DNA from: Opitutales bacterium
GTDB taxonomy: Bacteria; Verrucomicrobiota; Verrucomicrobiia; Opitutales; UBA2987
Length of the DNA: 7,502 nucleotides
Assembly (NCBI GenBank): GCA_021772555.1
Contig: JAJFLT010000224.1
Span: 1 to 7,502, forward strand
Direction: 5' to 3'
The notes beneath the pieces are model-generated. The model searched no databases and was not told the DNA's origin. It saw only the letters and a program-made list of their open reading frames with translations. Within the stretch, counting starts at the first letter, position 1; each line of letters opens with the position of its first letter. Below are positions 1 to 6,653 of the stretch, one piece after another. The position numbers were made by a program, and so were the translations under genes.

Positions 1-1272
1 TCCTGCCGCAAATACTGGACCAAGGAGATCGCCGATTCCATCGTGCAGCTTAAAAATGTGCGCTTCATAAACCCTCAGTTCAATATCTGGACTCCTTTCG
101 ACCGCACCCATTTCACCAATCTGCTGATCGATAAATTTAAAATAGCCCGAAACATTTCAGAAGACTTCTTCGCCCGCTTGAAAACCATGAATTTCTACGA
201 CGACGTCACGCTGACCACGCGGGAGTTGTTCGAGGAATTCTTTCCCGGCCGGGCGGATATCCATCGTTTACTACTGGAACCGATTGCTTACGCCAACGGT
301 TCCACATTGGACGATCCAGCCGTCACCTTCGGCATTGTATTCGGTAATTTCATGAACAAGGGCGTTTACACCTTTCGTGGGGGCACCGATGTGCTGATCA
401 AAAAAATGGTCGCCGAATTAAAGAAAAACGGCGTCGATATGCGTAAAAAAGCCCTCGTGGAAAAAGTGCTCATCGAGGAAAAAGACGGGCGGCGTTGTAT
501 AACCGGCGTGCAGGCCAACGGCCGACTCATTCGCAGCAACGCAGTCCTCTCCAATGCCAATATCAAGAGCACCGTTCTCAAACTGGTGGGCCGCAAGAAT
601 TTCGATCCTACTTTTGTCGATGAAACGGAGAAAGTACGCATCAATACCAGCTCCTGCCAGGTTTACATGGGCCTCAAGAAAGGAGCGCAAATTCCCAATA
701 TCGGAGACCTTGTGTTCACCTCCGATAGCGAGGAATTCTCCATGAACGAGTTAACCGACATAAACACCACCAGCCGCACCTTTTCCATTTACTATCCCAA
801 CACCCGCCCCCACTTGAAAAACCCCAGAATCGCCATTGTCGCATCCCTCAATGGAAAGTGGGACGATTGGTCCAAACTATCGGAGGAACAATACACCAAG
901 GAAAAAGAGCGGTTGTGTGAAGAATCCCTCTCCTCCCTGGAAAGACTTATCCCGGACATACGCGAAAAAATCGATCATATCGAGGCGGCCACGCCTCGCA
1001 CCATCCAATACTACACTCGCCATGTTGGCGGCGCCTCCTTCGGTACCAAATACGAAGGCCTTAATATTTCCATGAACCTTTCCCAGCAGGTCCGAGGCCT
1101 GTTCCATGCCGGTTCCGTCGGTATCATCATGTCCGGTTGGTTGGGAACGATCAACTACGGCGTCATTACCGCCAACAGGATCGACAAACTTCTCTTTGAG
1201 CTGCAAAAAGGTTTGCGGGGAAAGACGGTGGATCGCTCCAAGTCCAATAAGACGAAACCCGCTTTGGTTTGA
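1..1272 (+). CDS. Phytoene-desaturase-like (CrtI family) FAD-dependent oxidoreductase, 5'-truncated by window edge
   Basis: The reading frame is open from base 1 to a TGA at 1270-1272, giving 423 residues. The start lies outside the window; the GTG at 43 is internal. The protein resembles the C-terminal four-fifths of the CrtI/phytoene desaturase family, which is normally about 500 residues with an N-terminal FAD-binding GxGxxG that would be off the left edge. Visible signs are RGGTDVL near visible residue 126, the stretch that in this family precedes the substrate-cavity helix; VLSNANIKST near 182; and the C-terminal flavin-contact motif GLFHAGSVGIIMSGWLG near 366-382 followed by a helix with ANRI. 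Family members desaturate, isomerise or saturate carotenoids and other long hydrophobic chains at the membrane. The FabZ-like gene 66 bases downstream on the same strand suggests a fatty-acyl or polyene substrate rather than phytoene; that is inference. The family is secure, the exact reaction is not. Confidence 0.85.
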   Translation, partial: SCRKYWTKEIADSIVQLKNVRFINPQFNIWTPFDRTHFTNLLIDKFKIARNISEDFFARLKTMNFYDDVTLTTRELFEEFFPGRADIHRLLLEPIAYANGSTLDDPAVTFGIVFGNFMNKGVYTFRGGTDVLIKKMVAELKKNGVDMRKKALVEKVLIEEKDGRRCITGVQANGRLIRSNAVLSNANIKSTVLKLVGRKNFDPTFVDETEKVRINTSSCQVYMGLKKGAQIPNIGDLVFTSDSEEFSMNELTDINTTSRTFSIYYPNTRPHLKNPRIAIVASLNGKWDDWSKLSEEQYTKEKERLCEESLSSLERLIPDIREKIDHIEAATPRTIQYYTRHVGGASFGTKYEGLNISMNLSQQVRGLFHAGSVGIIMSGWLGTINYGVITANRIDKLLFELQKGLRGKTVDRSKSNKTKPALV

Positions 1273-1323
1273 AATAATCGCATCGATTTTTCTTCCGGCA
1301 AGTTACACCGTGAACCCATGCTT

Positions 1324-1328
1324 GGAGG
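1324..1328 (+). promoter_or_regulatory. Shine-Dalgarno sequence for the FabZ-like gene
   Basis: GGAGG lies 10 bases before the ATG at 1339. It decides the start: an in-frame ATG at 1318 lies upstream of this motif and would add seven residues (MLGGSFS) that are not typical of the family. It is the only strong ribosome binding site in the window. Confidence 0.75.
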
Positions 1329-1338
1329 TTCTTTTTCC

Positions 1339-1779
1339 ATGAACGAAGTTTACCGCACCATACCTCATCGTCCCCCTTTTCTATTCGTCGATGAAGTTAT
1401 TGAAATAAACGCGGAAGCCGCGCTGACCAAACGCACGGTACGATCCGATGAGCCCCATTTCGAGGGTCATTATCCCGGCAATCCGATAATGCCCGGCGTG
1501 CTCCTTTGTGAAGCGGTCTTCCAAACAGGGGCCATCTACCTGGTGAAAAAGTTGACCGGTAGCGGCAAGACACCGGAAGGAGTTACACCCATCCTCTCCC
1601 GCATCAAGGAAGCCAAATTTAAAAACATGGTCAAACCCGGCGAAACCCTCACCATCGAGGCTCGCTTCAAAGAATCACTCGGCCAATTCCACTTCATGCG
1701 TGGAACCGTAAAAAGAAGTGACGGCAAACTGGCCCTTACCCTCGATTTCACACTCGCTCTCGTTAAAGAACAAGAGTGA
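1339..1779 (+). CDS. FabZ-like 3-hydroxyacyl-ACP dehydratase (hotdog fold)
   Basis: Encodes 146 residues, the usual FabZ length. FabZ enzymes remove water from (3R)-hydroxyacyl-ACP to give trans-2-enoyl-ACP in the cytoplasmic fatty acid elongation cycle. The N-terminal signature PHRPPFLFVDEV (residues 9-20) and the catalytic block GHYPGNPIMPG (43-53) are present. His44 and Glu58 (in LLCEAVFQTG) match the catalytic His/Glu pair of the family. The later segment SRIKEAKFKNMVKPGETL matches the conserved hotdog strands. The start at 1339 is chosen because of the GGAGG at 1324-1328. The gene follows the CrtI-like gene by 66 bases on the same strand and is probably co-transcribed with it. It is not beside lpxA, lpxD or other housekeeping lipid A genes in this window, so a role in a dedicated lipid or polyene pathway is plausible, though a housekeeping FabZ cannot be excluded. 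Confidence 0.9.
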   Translation: MNEVYRTIPHRPPFLFVDEVIEINAEAALTKRTVRSDEPHFEGHYPGNPIMPGVLLCEAVFQTGAIYLVKKLTGSGKTPEGVTPILSRIKEAKFKNMVKPGETLTIEARFKESLGQFHFMRGTVKRSDGKLALTLDFTLALVKEQE

Positions 1780-1826
1780 ACGAGAGGCGACGGGCTAATA
1801 TCCTATTCGGTTATTATCGCGCCCCT

Positions 1827-2214
1827 TTAGGAACTTTTAAGTTCCAGCAAATCCCATTTATTTCCGTAGAGATCCTCAAAAACAACGACGGTTCCGTAGG
1901 TTTCTTCCCTCGGTTCTTCCAGAAATACGACATCCCGCGATTTCATATCTTCGAAACTGCGCCAAAAATCCTCCGTATGGAGAAAAAGAAATACCCGCTC
2001 GCCCGCCAATGCGATTCAACTGCTCCGCGGACGCAGCTTCAGCTAGAAGTAAACCGCTTCCTTCGGCGTTGGGCGGAGCCACCACAATCCAGCGTTTGCC
2101 GTCGTCCAGCGCTGTGTCGTCCACAAGATCAAATCGAAGCTGTTCCGTATAAAACGCAATCGCTTCGTCATAGTCGCGGACCAGCAGCGTGATCCAGCCG
2201 ATTTTTCGCTTCAT
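1827..2214 (-). pseudogene. VOC/glyoxalase-fold protein gene, broken by a frameshift
   Basis: Two overlapping minus-strand frames together spell one protein of the VOC (glyoxalase/bleomycin resistance/dioxygenase) superfamily. The first part starts at ATG 2214 (MKRKIGWITLLVRDYDEAIA, then FYTEQL) and runs about 70 residues to NRIG. The second part, in another frame, reads AGERVFLFLHTEDFW, then EEPREETYGTVVVFEDL and YGNKWDLLEL, to a TAA at 1827-1829. Joined, they give about 130 residues, the normal length for single-domain members with two beta-alpha-beta-beta-beta modules. The unshifted frame continues instead to a stop at 1876, giving about 112 residues with a meaningless tail. The break lies between about 1995 and 2007. 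The gene begins 13 bases after the flavin-binding protein gene and was probably its operon partner. Without the second module the product would lack half of the metal and substrate pocket, so it is likely inactive. An assembly or sequencing error is the main alternative. Confidence 0.8.
1995..2007 (-). other. Frameshift site in the VOC-fold gene
   Basis: On the minus strand the frame coding NRIG (ending at 2005) must change to the frame coding AGERV for the family pattern to continue. The DNA here is a GC-rich run, GGCGGGCGAGCGGG. From memory, homologues read roughly RIGNQxGGRVFLFL. If the ancestor had two extra residues after RIG, the present sequence equals loss of 8 bases between two GGC copies, a typical replication slippage. 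A 2-base loss or 1-base gain would restore the frame equally well. Confidence 0.65.
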
Positions 2215-2227
2215 ATTAACGGCTAAA

Positions 2228-2830
2228 CTAATCAACAGGATCCTCGGCGCAGCAGGACTTTAAAATCTCAGGATTTAGCTTGGCAATCTCACTTCCGATT
2301 TGATCCAAGGTGTAGCGCGGTGTGATATGCTGCGGGCAGTTCCAATCGTAAGCCCGGATTCTAAACAAGATCACCCGTTCGATGCTGGCTTTATAGTTAG
2401 CGGGTGTTAGCTCATTCGCCAAGTCGGCTTTGTCGGAGGCATCATGAACCTCAGCCTCAGCCCAAATTTTCAAACGCTGCTTGGAAGGATAGTCCATCAA
2501 AATAAGGGAAGCTTTATTTGTATCAATTATGTTCCCGGAGCTGATAAATTGCCGGTTACCGCGAAAATCGGCGAATCCGATACAAGTATCATCAAGAACT
2601 TTTAAAAACCCGGCTGGGCCTCCCCGGAATTGCACATAAGGCCAGCCATTTTTCCCCACTGTTGCGATATAGAAACTATCCCGGGATTCTATAAATGGCT
2701 TCTCACGGTCCGTTAGAATGAATCGATCCCCTGACTCCTCCATTTTCGCATAAGCTTTTCTCGACCCATACTTTTCCTGGAGATTTTTAACGGTGTCTGA
2801 AAACGCAAGTTTTGTGAAGTTATCATTCAT
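2228..2830 (-). CDS. Pyridoxamine 5'-phosphate oxidase-fold flavin-binding protein (COG3576 type)
   Basis: Encodes 200 residues from ATG 2830 to TAG 2228-2230. It belongs to the split-barrel FMN-binding group related to pyridoxamine phosphate oxidase. Visible blocks are FIESRDSFYIATVGKNGWPY (about 47-65, first barrel strands), FRGGPAGFLKVLD (68-80), and GFADFRGNRQFISSGNI (85-101), the block that contacts the flavin phosphate in this family. The C-terminal motif YDWNCPQHITPRYT (161-174) is typical of the COG3576 branch rather than of true PdxH. Members are cytoplasmic and mostly uncharacterised; FMN- or F420-dependent redox chemistry is assumed from the fold. A preceding helical extension (1-45) is part of this branch. 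No Shine-Dalgarno sequence is evident. The gene leads a two-gene unit with the broken VOC-fold gene, 13 bases downstream. It should not be annotated as a vitamin B6 enzyme. Confidence 0.85.
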   Translation of the reverse strand: MNDNFTKLAFSDTVKNLQEKYGSRKAYAKMEESGDRFILTDREKPFIESRDSFYIATVGKNGWPYVQFRGGPAGFLKVLDDTCIGFADFRGNRQFISSGNIIDTNKASLILMDYPSKQRLKIWAEAEVHDASDKADLANELTPANYKASIERVILFRIRAYDWNCPQHITPRYTLDQIGSEIAKLNPEILKSCCAEDPVD

Positions 2831-2849
2831 TATATTAAGAATCTAGAAA

Positions 2850-2879
2850 ATTATGGGTGAATTCACCATGAAGTATTCA
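2850..2879 (-). promoter_or_regulatory. Possible promoter and operator upstream of the flavin-binding protein gene
   Basis: A perfect 12-base palindrome, GGTGAATTCACC, occupies 2856-2867 in the AT-rich gap before the gene. Immediately next to it on the minus strand is CATAAT (2855-2850), one base from a consensus -10 box. The best -35 partner, TGAATA (2879-2874) at 18-base spacing, matches the consensus at only three of six positions. If this is the promoter, the palindrome lies between the -35 and -10 elements, where a dimeric repressor would block it, and the leader would be about 12 bases. This is a weak prediction. Confidence 0.3.
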
Positions 2880-2912
2880 TAAAACCACATTTTACGCAAA
2901 CAAACACGGATT

Positions 2913-2953
2913 AAAAAAAGACTTTAAACAAACTAAACACAGAACGTTAGTCT
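2913..2953 (-). terminator. Weak intrinsic-terminator-like hairpin after the DUF5703 gene
   Basis: On the minus strand, starting six bases after the stop codon of the large gene, AGACTAAC pairs with GTT and AGTCT (with a three-base bulge, TAA) and is followed directly by a run of T residues ending at 2913. Position and T-run fit a Rho-independent terminator for the three-gene operon. The stem is short, AT-rich and has a loop of about 16 bases, so it would be weak. Confidence 0.3.
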
Positions 2954-2958
2954 AGTAT

Positions 2959-5289
2959 TTATTGGTTGGCCGAGACCATTGGCATGATGATGACGTCCAG
3001 TTTCCGTTCGGCCGGGGTTACAGTCAAATCCAGAATCTTTCCATTTGAGAGGCGGCCCGTGACAGTGGTGTTCATCGGAGCGTGTAACCTGAACTGTACG
3101 TCCCATTGACCGGGCCAGGCGGGGAATAGCAATACCTTTCCATTGTCCGCCTGTATGAGCATGCTTTGCAATGCCTTCATCATGACACCACCGTGATCCT
3201 GGTCGGGCACCCAATCGAAATTTGGCCCCCAGAATGCGGGGAAGCGGCTCGCTGTGTCTTTTCGGCTGACGCGGTCGACGATGTATTCCATAGCGGTGGC
3301 GGTCAGGCCGAGGTAGGCCGCCTGGATGTCGTCCTGTACCCAGCCACTATTTCCTTTTACACGGCGAATATTAAAGGTGTATCGGGCCAAATCAAGGTCG
3401 GGTTTGCCCATCCCGTAAACGCGGAAGGGGAATATGGCATAGAGTTCAGGGTTTTCAAAGTTTTCCGGTTTTCCGAAAATCTCCCCGGCGGGGAGAATCC
3501 TTCGTTTGCCGACTAACTCGGCAAGCGGCAATGGCGGTTGCTTAGTAATATTTCCGCCAAACAACTCACGACGCGGAAACGTTGCTAGAAAGGATGAGTC
3601 GGCGGGGCCGGTCGGAATAGGGGGAAGGATGGAGCGAAGATGCTCCCATGAGCGACTCCGATCTGGCCCGATAGCGTTCTCCGGCAAGGCAAGCAAACGG
3701 TCGAGCACCCAACGCAAACCGGCAATTGTAGGGGTGGGATTGGAGGCGTCGTGATAAGTCTCCAAGGACTGAGCCGGGTAGATACGGATTTTTCCATCTT
3801 TTCCAACTTTGTAATGGTTCGCCCAAAACCGGAGTAGGGAATCACAGGTGGGAAGCAATGTTTCGCGAAGAAATTGGCCATCGCCGGTATAGGCATAATA
3901 ATCCATCATCATCGCCATCAATTCCGGTGAGGAAGTGAAGTAGCGTTTGACATAGTCATTCTTCGTCTCTCCCAGCGGCAAGCCCGCCGGTCTCTCAAAC
4001 CCGTAATTCGAACCGTTGTACATTCCCCAAAAATGGGCGGTTTCAGCGATGAAGGCGCCCCAGTGGCCGTGCCAAATCTTTGTTCGGTATTCTTCCAGAG
4101 GAAGCATCGCCTGGTACATGTGAAAGAGCGGTTTCATCATATCGAAGTCCCCGTTGGCCAACATGGGCCAATAGGCCAGGCGGGTGTTCTGCCACCAATA
4201 ACAGGCGCCCCAGAGCCTCTTGTCTGGATCGTAATCTTTACCGCCCACGGTGAATAAACTGCCGTTGAATTTTATGGGAAAATTCCCCCGCCCGGCGCAG
4301 GCGCTGATCCAACGTTGCAGGATGTAGGACTGCGTCAACAAATGGGCGTTGGGCGTGCCCGAGAGATAAATCCAGCTGCGATTCCAAAAAGCATCCCACC
4401 ATTCGCCATGACGCCGCCGGTCCTCATCCAGAGAGTTTGGCGAATTCCGTTGCACGCGTTTGTCAAGTCGATGTACCCAATCTTCGACGGTGTCCGTCAG
4501 AGCCGTTAAAGGATGAATCGAGACGACAAACTTACGCGAGGAGGTAGCGGATTTTAATGTCGTGGCATTCTCGCTGATCAATCTCGTTCCCAGGATGGCA
4601 GCCCCGAAGGTGCGGTTGAGCAAAGGATCTTCGGATTGCTCCATGAAACCCTCCAGTCCCTGGTGCCGGAGGTTTTCCTGCCAAATTGAATGTTCGTTAC
4701 GGTGATACCAGACAATCCGATCCGCGCCGTAATCAAGAACCTTATCGGGATAACTATAAACCTCGTAGGGCGATCCATACAGAGCGTAGATATCACCGTC
4801 AATAAGGCGCTTACTTGTTCGCCACATCTCCAGAGATACCCGTATGTCGAAGGCACTGTCGCTCTCCGCTTCCACCCTGATGACCGGACGGTTTGCATCG
4901 ATCCAGATATTCAAGCTTACCGCACGCTCTCCTTCCCCGGCGCGGATGGCGATTTTCCCCTCGCGAAGGTCGAGTGTCTGCTCGAAGTGAGTATCGTCGA
5001 GAAACGGATTGGGCGACAACTGCAAACGCACCCGGCCGAGTTTCAACAAACTGCCATTATCGTCCCAAGCATCGGACTTACTGAGCAGAAGGAAAAAGTC
5101 TCCGCCTTTCTCAACCCACACATTGGCTGCGATTTCGCCGTTCCCGATAGGCATGGAACCGCTTTGATCCACGCTCGGTGATTCCCATATCACATTGTAG
5201 GGCTCAATCGGATCCGGCTCGTTTGCCGTCAGATCCGCCACCATAAAGGCGAAGGCAAACCCAATCCAAAACCTAAATGCGCAACTCAT
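2959..5289 (-). CDS. Exported DUF5703 glycosidase-like protein with (alpha/alpha)6-barrel
   Basis: Encodes 776 residues from ATG 5289; an in-frame ATG at 5313 would add eight residues (MAAIAKKL) and cannot be excluded. I prefer 5289 because it overlaps the upstream stop codon as TGATG. The N-terminus looks like a signal peptide: an Arg, a hydrophobic run (WIGFAFAFMVA), then a likely cut after LTA, about residue 22. Next comes the DUF5703 N-terminal beta-sandwich with NVIWESPSVDQSGSMPIGNG (residues 32-51), KSDAWDDNG and LKLGRVRLQLSPNPF. From about 310 to 715 is a helical barrel of the GH95/GH65-like type, with RGNFPIKFNGSLFTV (334-348), YWWQNTRLAYWPM, SPELMAMMMDYYAYTGD (454-470) and WVPDQDHGG (693-701). 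A beta-rich C-terminus follows, opening with LLFPAWPGQWDV. Related GH95 enzymes cleave alpha-L-fucosides or galactosides by inversion. Activity and substrate are unassigned here. It is the last gene of a minus-strand operon of exported proteins. Confidence 0.85.
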   Translation of the reverse strand: MSCAFRFWIGFAFAFMVADLTANEPDPIEPYNVIWESPSVDQSGSMPIGNGEIAANVWVEKGGDFFLLLSKSDAWDDNGSLLKLGRVRLQLSPNPFLDDTHFEQTLDLREGKIAIRAGEGERAVSLNIWIDANRPVIRVEAESDSAFDIRVSLEMWRTSKRLIDGDIYALYGSPYEVYSYPDKVLDYGADRIVWYHRNEHSIWQENLRHQGLEGFMEQSEDPLLNRTFGAAILGTRLISENATTLKSATSSRKFVVSIHPLTALTDTVEDWVHRLDKRVQRNSPNSLDEDRRRHGEWWDAFWNRSWIYLSGTPNAHLLTQSYILQRWISACAGRGNFPIKFNGSLFTVGGKDYDPDKRLWGACYWWQNTRLAYWPMLANGDFDMMKPLFHMYQAMLPLEEYRTKIWHGHWGAFIAETAHFWGMYNGSNYGFERPAGLPLGETKNDYVKRYFTSSPELMAMMMDYYAYTGDGQFLRETLLPTCDSLLRFWANHYKVGKDGKIRIYPAQSLETYHDASNPTPTIAGLRWVLDRLLALPENAIGPDRSRSWEHLRSILPPIPTGPADSSFLATFPRRELFGGNITKQPPLPLAELVGKRRILPAGEIFGKPENFENPELYAIFPFRVYGMGKPDLDLARYTFNIRRVKGNSGWVQDDIQAAYLGLTATAMEYIVDRVSRKDTASRFPAFWGPNFDWVPDQDHGGVMMKALQSMLIQADNGKVLLFPAWPGQWDVQFRLHAPMNTTVTGRLSNGKILDLTVTPAERKLDVIIMPMVSANQ

Positions 5290-5291
5290 CA
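5287..5291 (-). other. TGATG stop-start overlap (translational coupling)
   Basis: On the minus strand the TGA of the propeller gene (5291-5289) shares its A with the ATG of the DUF5703 gene (5289-5287). No Shine-Dalgarno sequence precedes this ATG. Such overlaps usually mean that ribosomes finishing the first gene re-start on the second, which links the amounts of the two proteins. Confidence 0.6.
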
Positions 5292-6578
5292 GTTTTTTCG
5301 CGATGGCAGCCATTGGGGATGATCCACGCCGAAACGGCCTCGTCCATCGGTCAATTTTTTGGGATTGGACCCATCCTCATCCATCACCCAAAGAGAGGGC
5401 ATCTCTCCGACATAGGTCCGCAGAAATGCGATCTGGCTACCGTCGGGAGACGGCACCGCCCGCAGGTCCCATTGACCCTCCACCGCCGGCGTCAACGCAA
5501 CCTCCTCACCGGTTCGCGGATCGAGCCTGCTGATGAATGTTCCCCCGCGGGCGCGGTCAGGGTCCCACTCCCGATTGAAATGATCCGTATCCTCTCTCGG
5601 ATCCTGAAATTCCCAAGGGTTTACGGAGCCCGGTTGTTTGCGCGTATAAAGCAGTTTACCGTCGGAGGTCCATTTAATAAGATTGGAGCCACTTCCTTTT
5701 ATTTTGGGGTTACCATAACTGGGACTGAACCAAAAGGGATAACCGGAGGTCAGCACGCGTTGTTCCGAGCCATCCGGTCTGCCGATGCAGATATCTGCCC
5801 AGACGGACGCTTCGCCGTGATCACCCGCATCTCTGCCCGCGTAGACAATCCACTCTCCGTCGGGAGAATAACTCGGGCCGAAATAAAACCGTCCCACTGA
5901 ACCGTCCACCAGAATGGGATTTCTTCCATCCATGTCCCGAGTGAAAATACGATAACCATGGGGATCCGGTCCCCCAACATGAAAGGCGGTCCGTTTTTCG
6001 TCGGGACTGGCATCGAAGAGATAAGGAAACCCCTCGCCTTTCCTTGTGAACGGCTGGGCATCCGAGCCGTCCAGGTTCATATTAAAAATCTTTCCGATAT
6101 TGCTGTGCCGGGTCAAAACCTGGACGATCATTCTCTCTTCACCGGGGACCAGCATCTGTGGAAAGCATAGCGGCGCCAAACGGCCAACGGTCATGATTTC
6201 TCTCTCCAATTGGTCCGCTTCCAGGTCATAAATCCACATATGGCTGGGCGTCTTGTAGTAGTATTCGCCAAAGGGTTTGTCCGGGCCATACTTCGGTTGT
6301 TTCTCCATACTGGTCAGAATGATGCGGCGGCCATCAGAAAAAGACAGACCCTTATGCCAACTCTTCTGTTTCGGAGCCTTTGGCTTCAAGTATCGTAACC
6401 CCGTACCGTCGGCGTTAATCAAGCCAATTTTGTTCGATTTGCCGATACCGCCCTGAGACACAAAAAGTATCCGATATGTGTCGGGAACTACTTCATCCTT
6501 GACCGTTTTAGCCGGCAGACTTTCGGCCATGAAAGCTGCCACCATGAGGCAAGCGCATTTTCGAAAATGGATCATCAT
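5289..6578 (-). CDS. Exported TolB/PD40-type beta-propeller protein
   Basis: Encodes 429 residues from ATG 6578 (a second ATG follows directly at 6575). A signal peptide is likely: MMIHFRKCACLMVAAFMAES, then LPA and a probable cut near residue 23. The rest shows repeated PD40/WD40-like blade motifs: GLSFSDGRRIILTS (about 77-90), DASPDEKRTAFHVG (189-202), SYSPDGEWIVYAG (236-248), KWTSDGKLLYTR (302-313), VPSPDGSQIAFLR (375-387) and a closing HPQWLPS. Between them are strands of the type NADGTGLRYL, NLDGSDAQPF, DMDGRNPIL and DEDGSNPKKLT, so a six- or seven-bladed propeller is expected. Such proteins act in the periplasm as TolB-like binding scaffolds. Some propellers, such as oligogalacturonate lyases of PL22, are enzymes, but I do not see the PL22 histidine cluster clearly. 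It lies 75 bases after the beta-helix gene and overlaps the DUF5703 gene, implying a shared carbohydrate-related role. No Shine-Dalgarno sequence is visible. Confidence 0.85.
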   Translation of the reverse strand: MMIHFRKCACLMVAAFMAESLPAKTVKDEVVPDTYRILFVSQGGIGKSNKIGLINADGTGLRYLKPKAPKQKSWHKGLSFSDGRRIILTSMEKQPKYGPDKPFGEYYYKTPSHMWIYDLEADQLEREIMTVGRLAPLCFPQMLVPGEERMIVQVLTRHSNIGKIFNMNLDGSDAQPFTRKGEGFPYLFDASPDEKRTAFHVGGPDPHGYRIFTRDMDGRNPILVDGSVGRFYFGPSYSPDGEWIVYAGRDAGDHGEASVWADICIGRPDGSEQRVLTSGYPFWFSPSYGNPKIKGSGSNLIKWTSDGKLLYTRKQPGSVNPWEFQDPREDTDHFNREWDPDRARGGTFISRLDPRTGEEVALTPAVEGQWDLRAVPSPDGSQIAFLRTYVGEMPSLWVMDEDGSNPKKLTDGRGRFGVDHPQWLPSRKN

Positions 6579-6653
6579 TGTGTTCTAATTGTCATTATTT
6601 TCTGGCTGTTTAGCCAAGGCCTCTGAGCCCTCTCAAGTCTGCGGACCACGATC

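Noticed and set aside
1830..1845. Inverted repeat GGAACTT-TT-AAGTTCC at the convergent junction, considered as a shared terminator.
   Set aside because: It is low in GC, lacks a T-run on either strand, and is largely the last codons of the VOC-fold gene. The remaining junction (1780-1826) shows no better hairpin.
1776..2192. Plus-strand open frame of 138 codons overlapping the end of the FabZ-like gene.
   Set aside because: It lies opposite the VOC-fold pseudogene, whose translation matches a known family in both halves; the plus-strand product has no recognisable motif.
2831..2958. AT-rich gap considered as a site for a small RNA, origin or attachment site.
   Set aside because: No direct repeats, tRNA-like sequence or DnaA-box cluster is visible; the palindrome and hairpin are reported separately.
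4690..5181. Plus-strand open frame of 163 codons.
   Set aside because: It is antisense to the well-supported DUF5703 N-terminal domain and has no family features.
5277..5900. Plus-strand open frame of 207 codons.
   Set aside because: It is antisense to the PD40 propeller gene, whose repeats are clear; the frame is a shadow.
5289..6578. Annotation of the propeller protein as an oligogalacturonate lyase (PL22).
   Set aside because: Blade motifs are generic PD40/TolB type, and the histidine and glutamine metal site of PL22 could not be recognised.
6603..6616. Small hairpin TGGCT-GTTT-AGCCA in the 75-base gap between the beta-helix and propeller genes.
   Set aside because: A five-pair stem without a T-run is too weak for a terminator, and nothing supports an attenuator or riboswitch.
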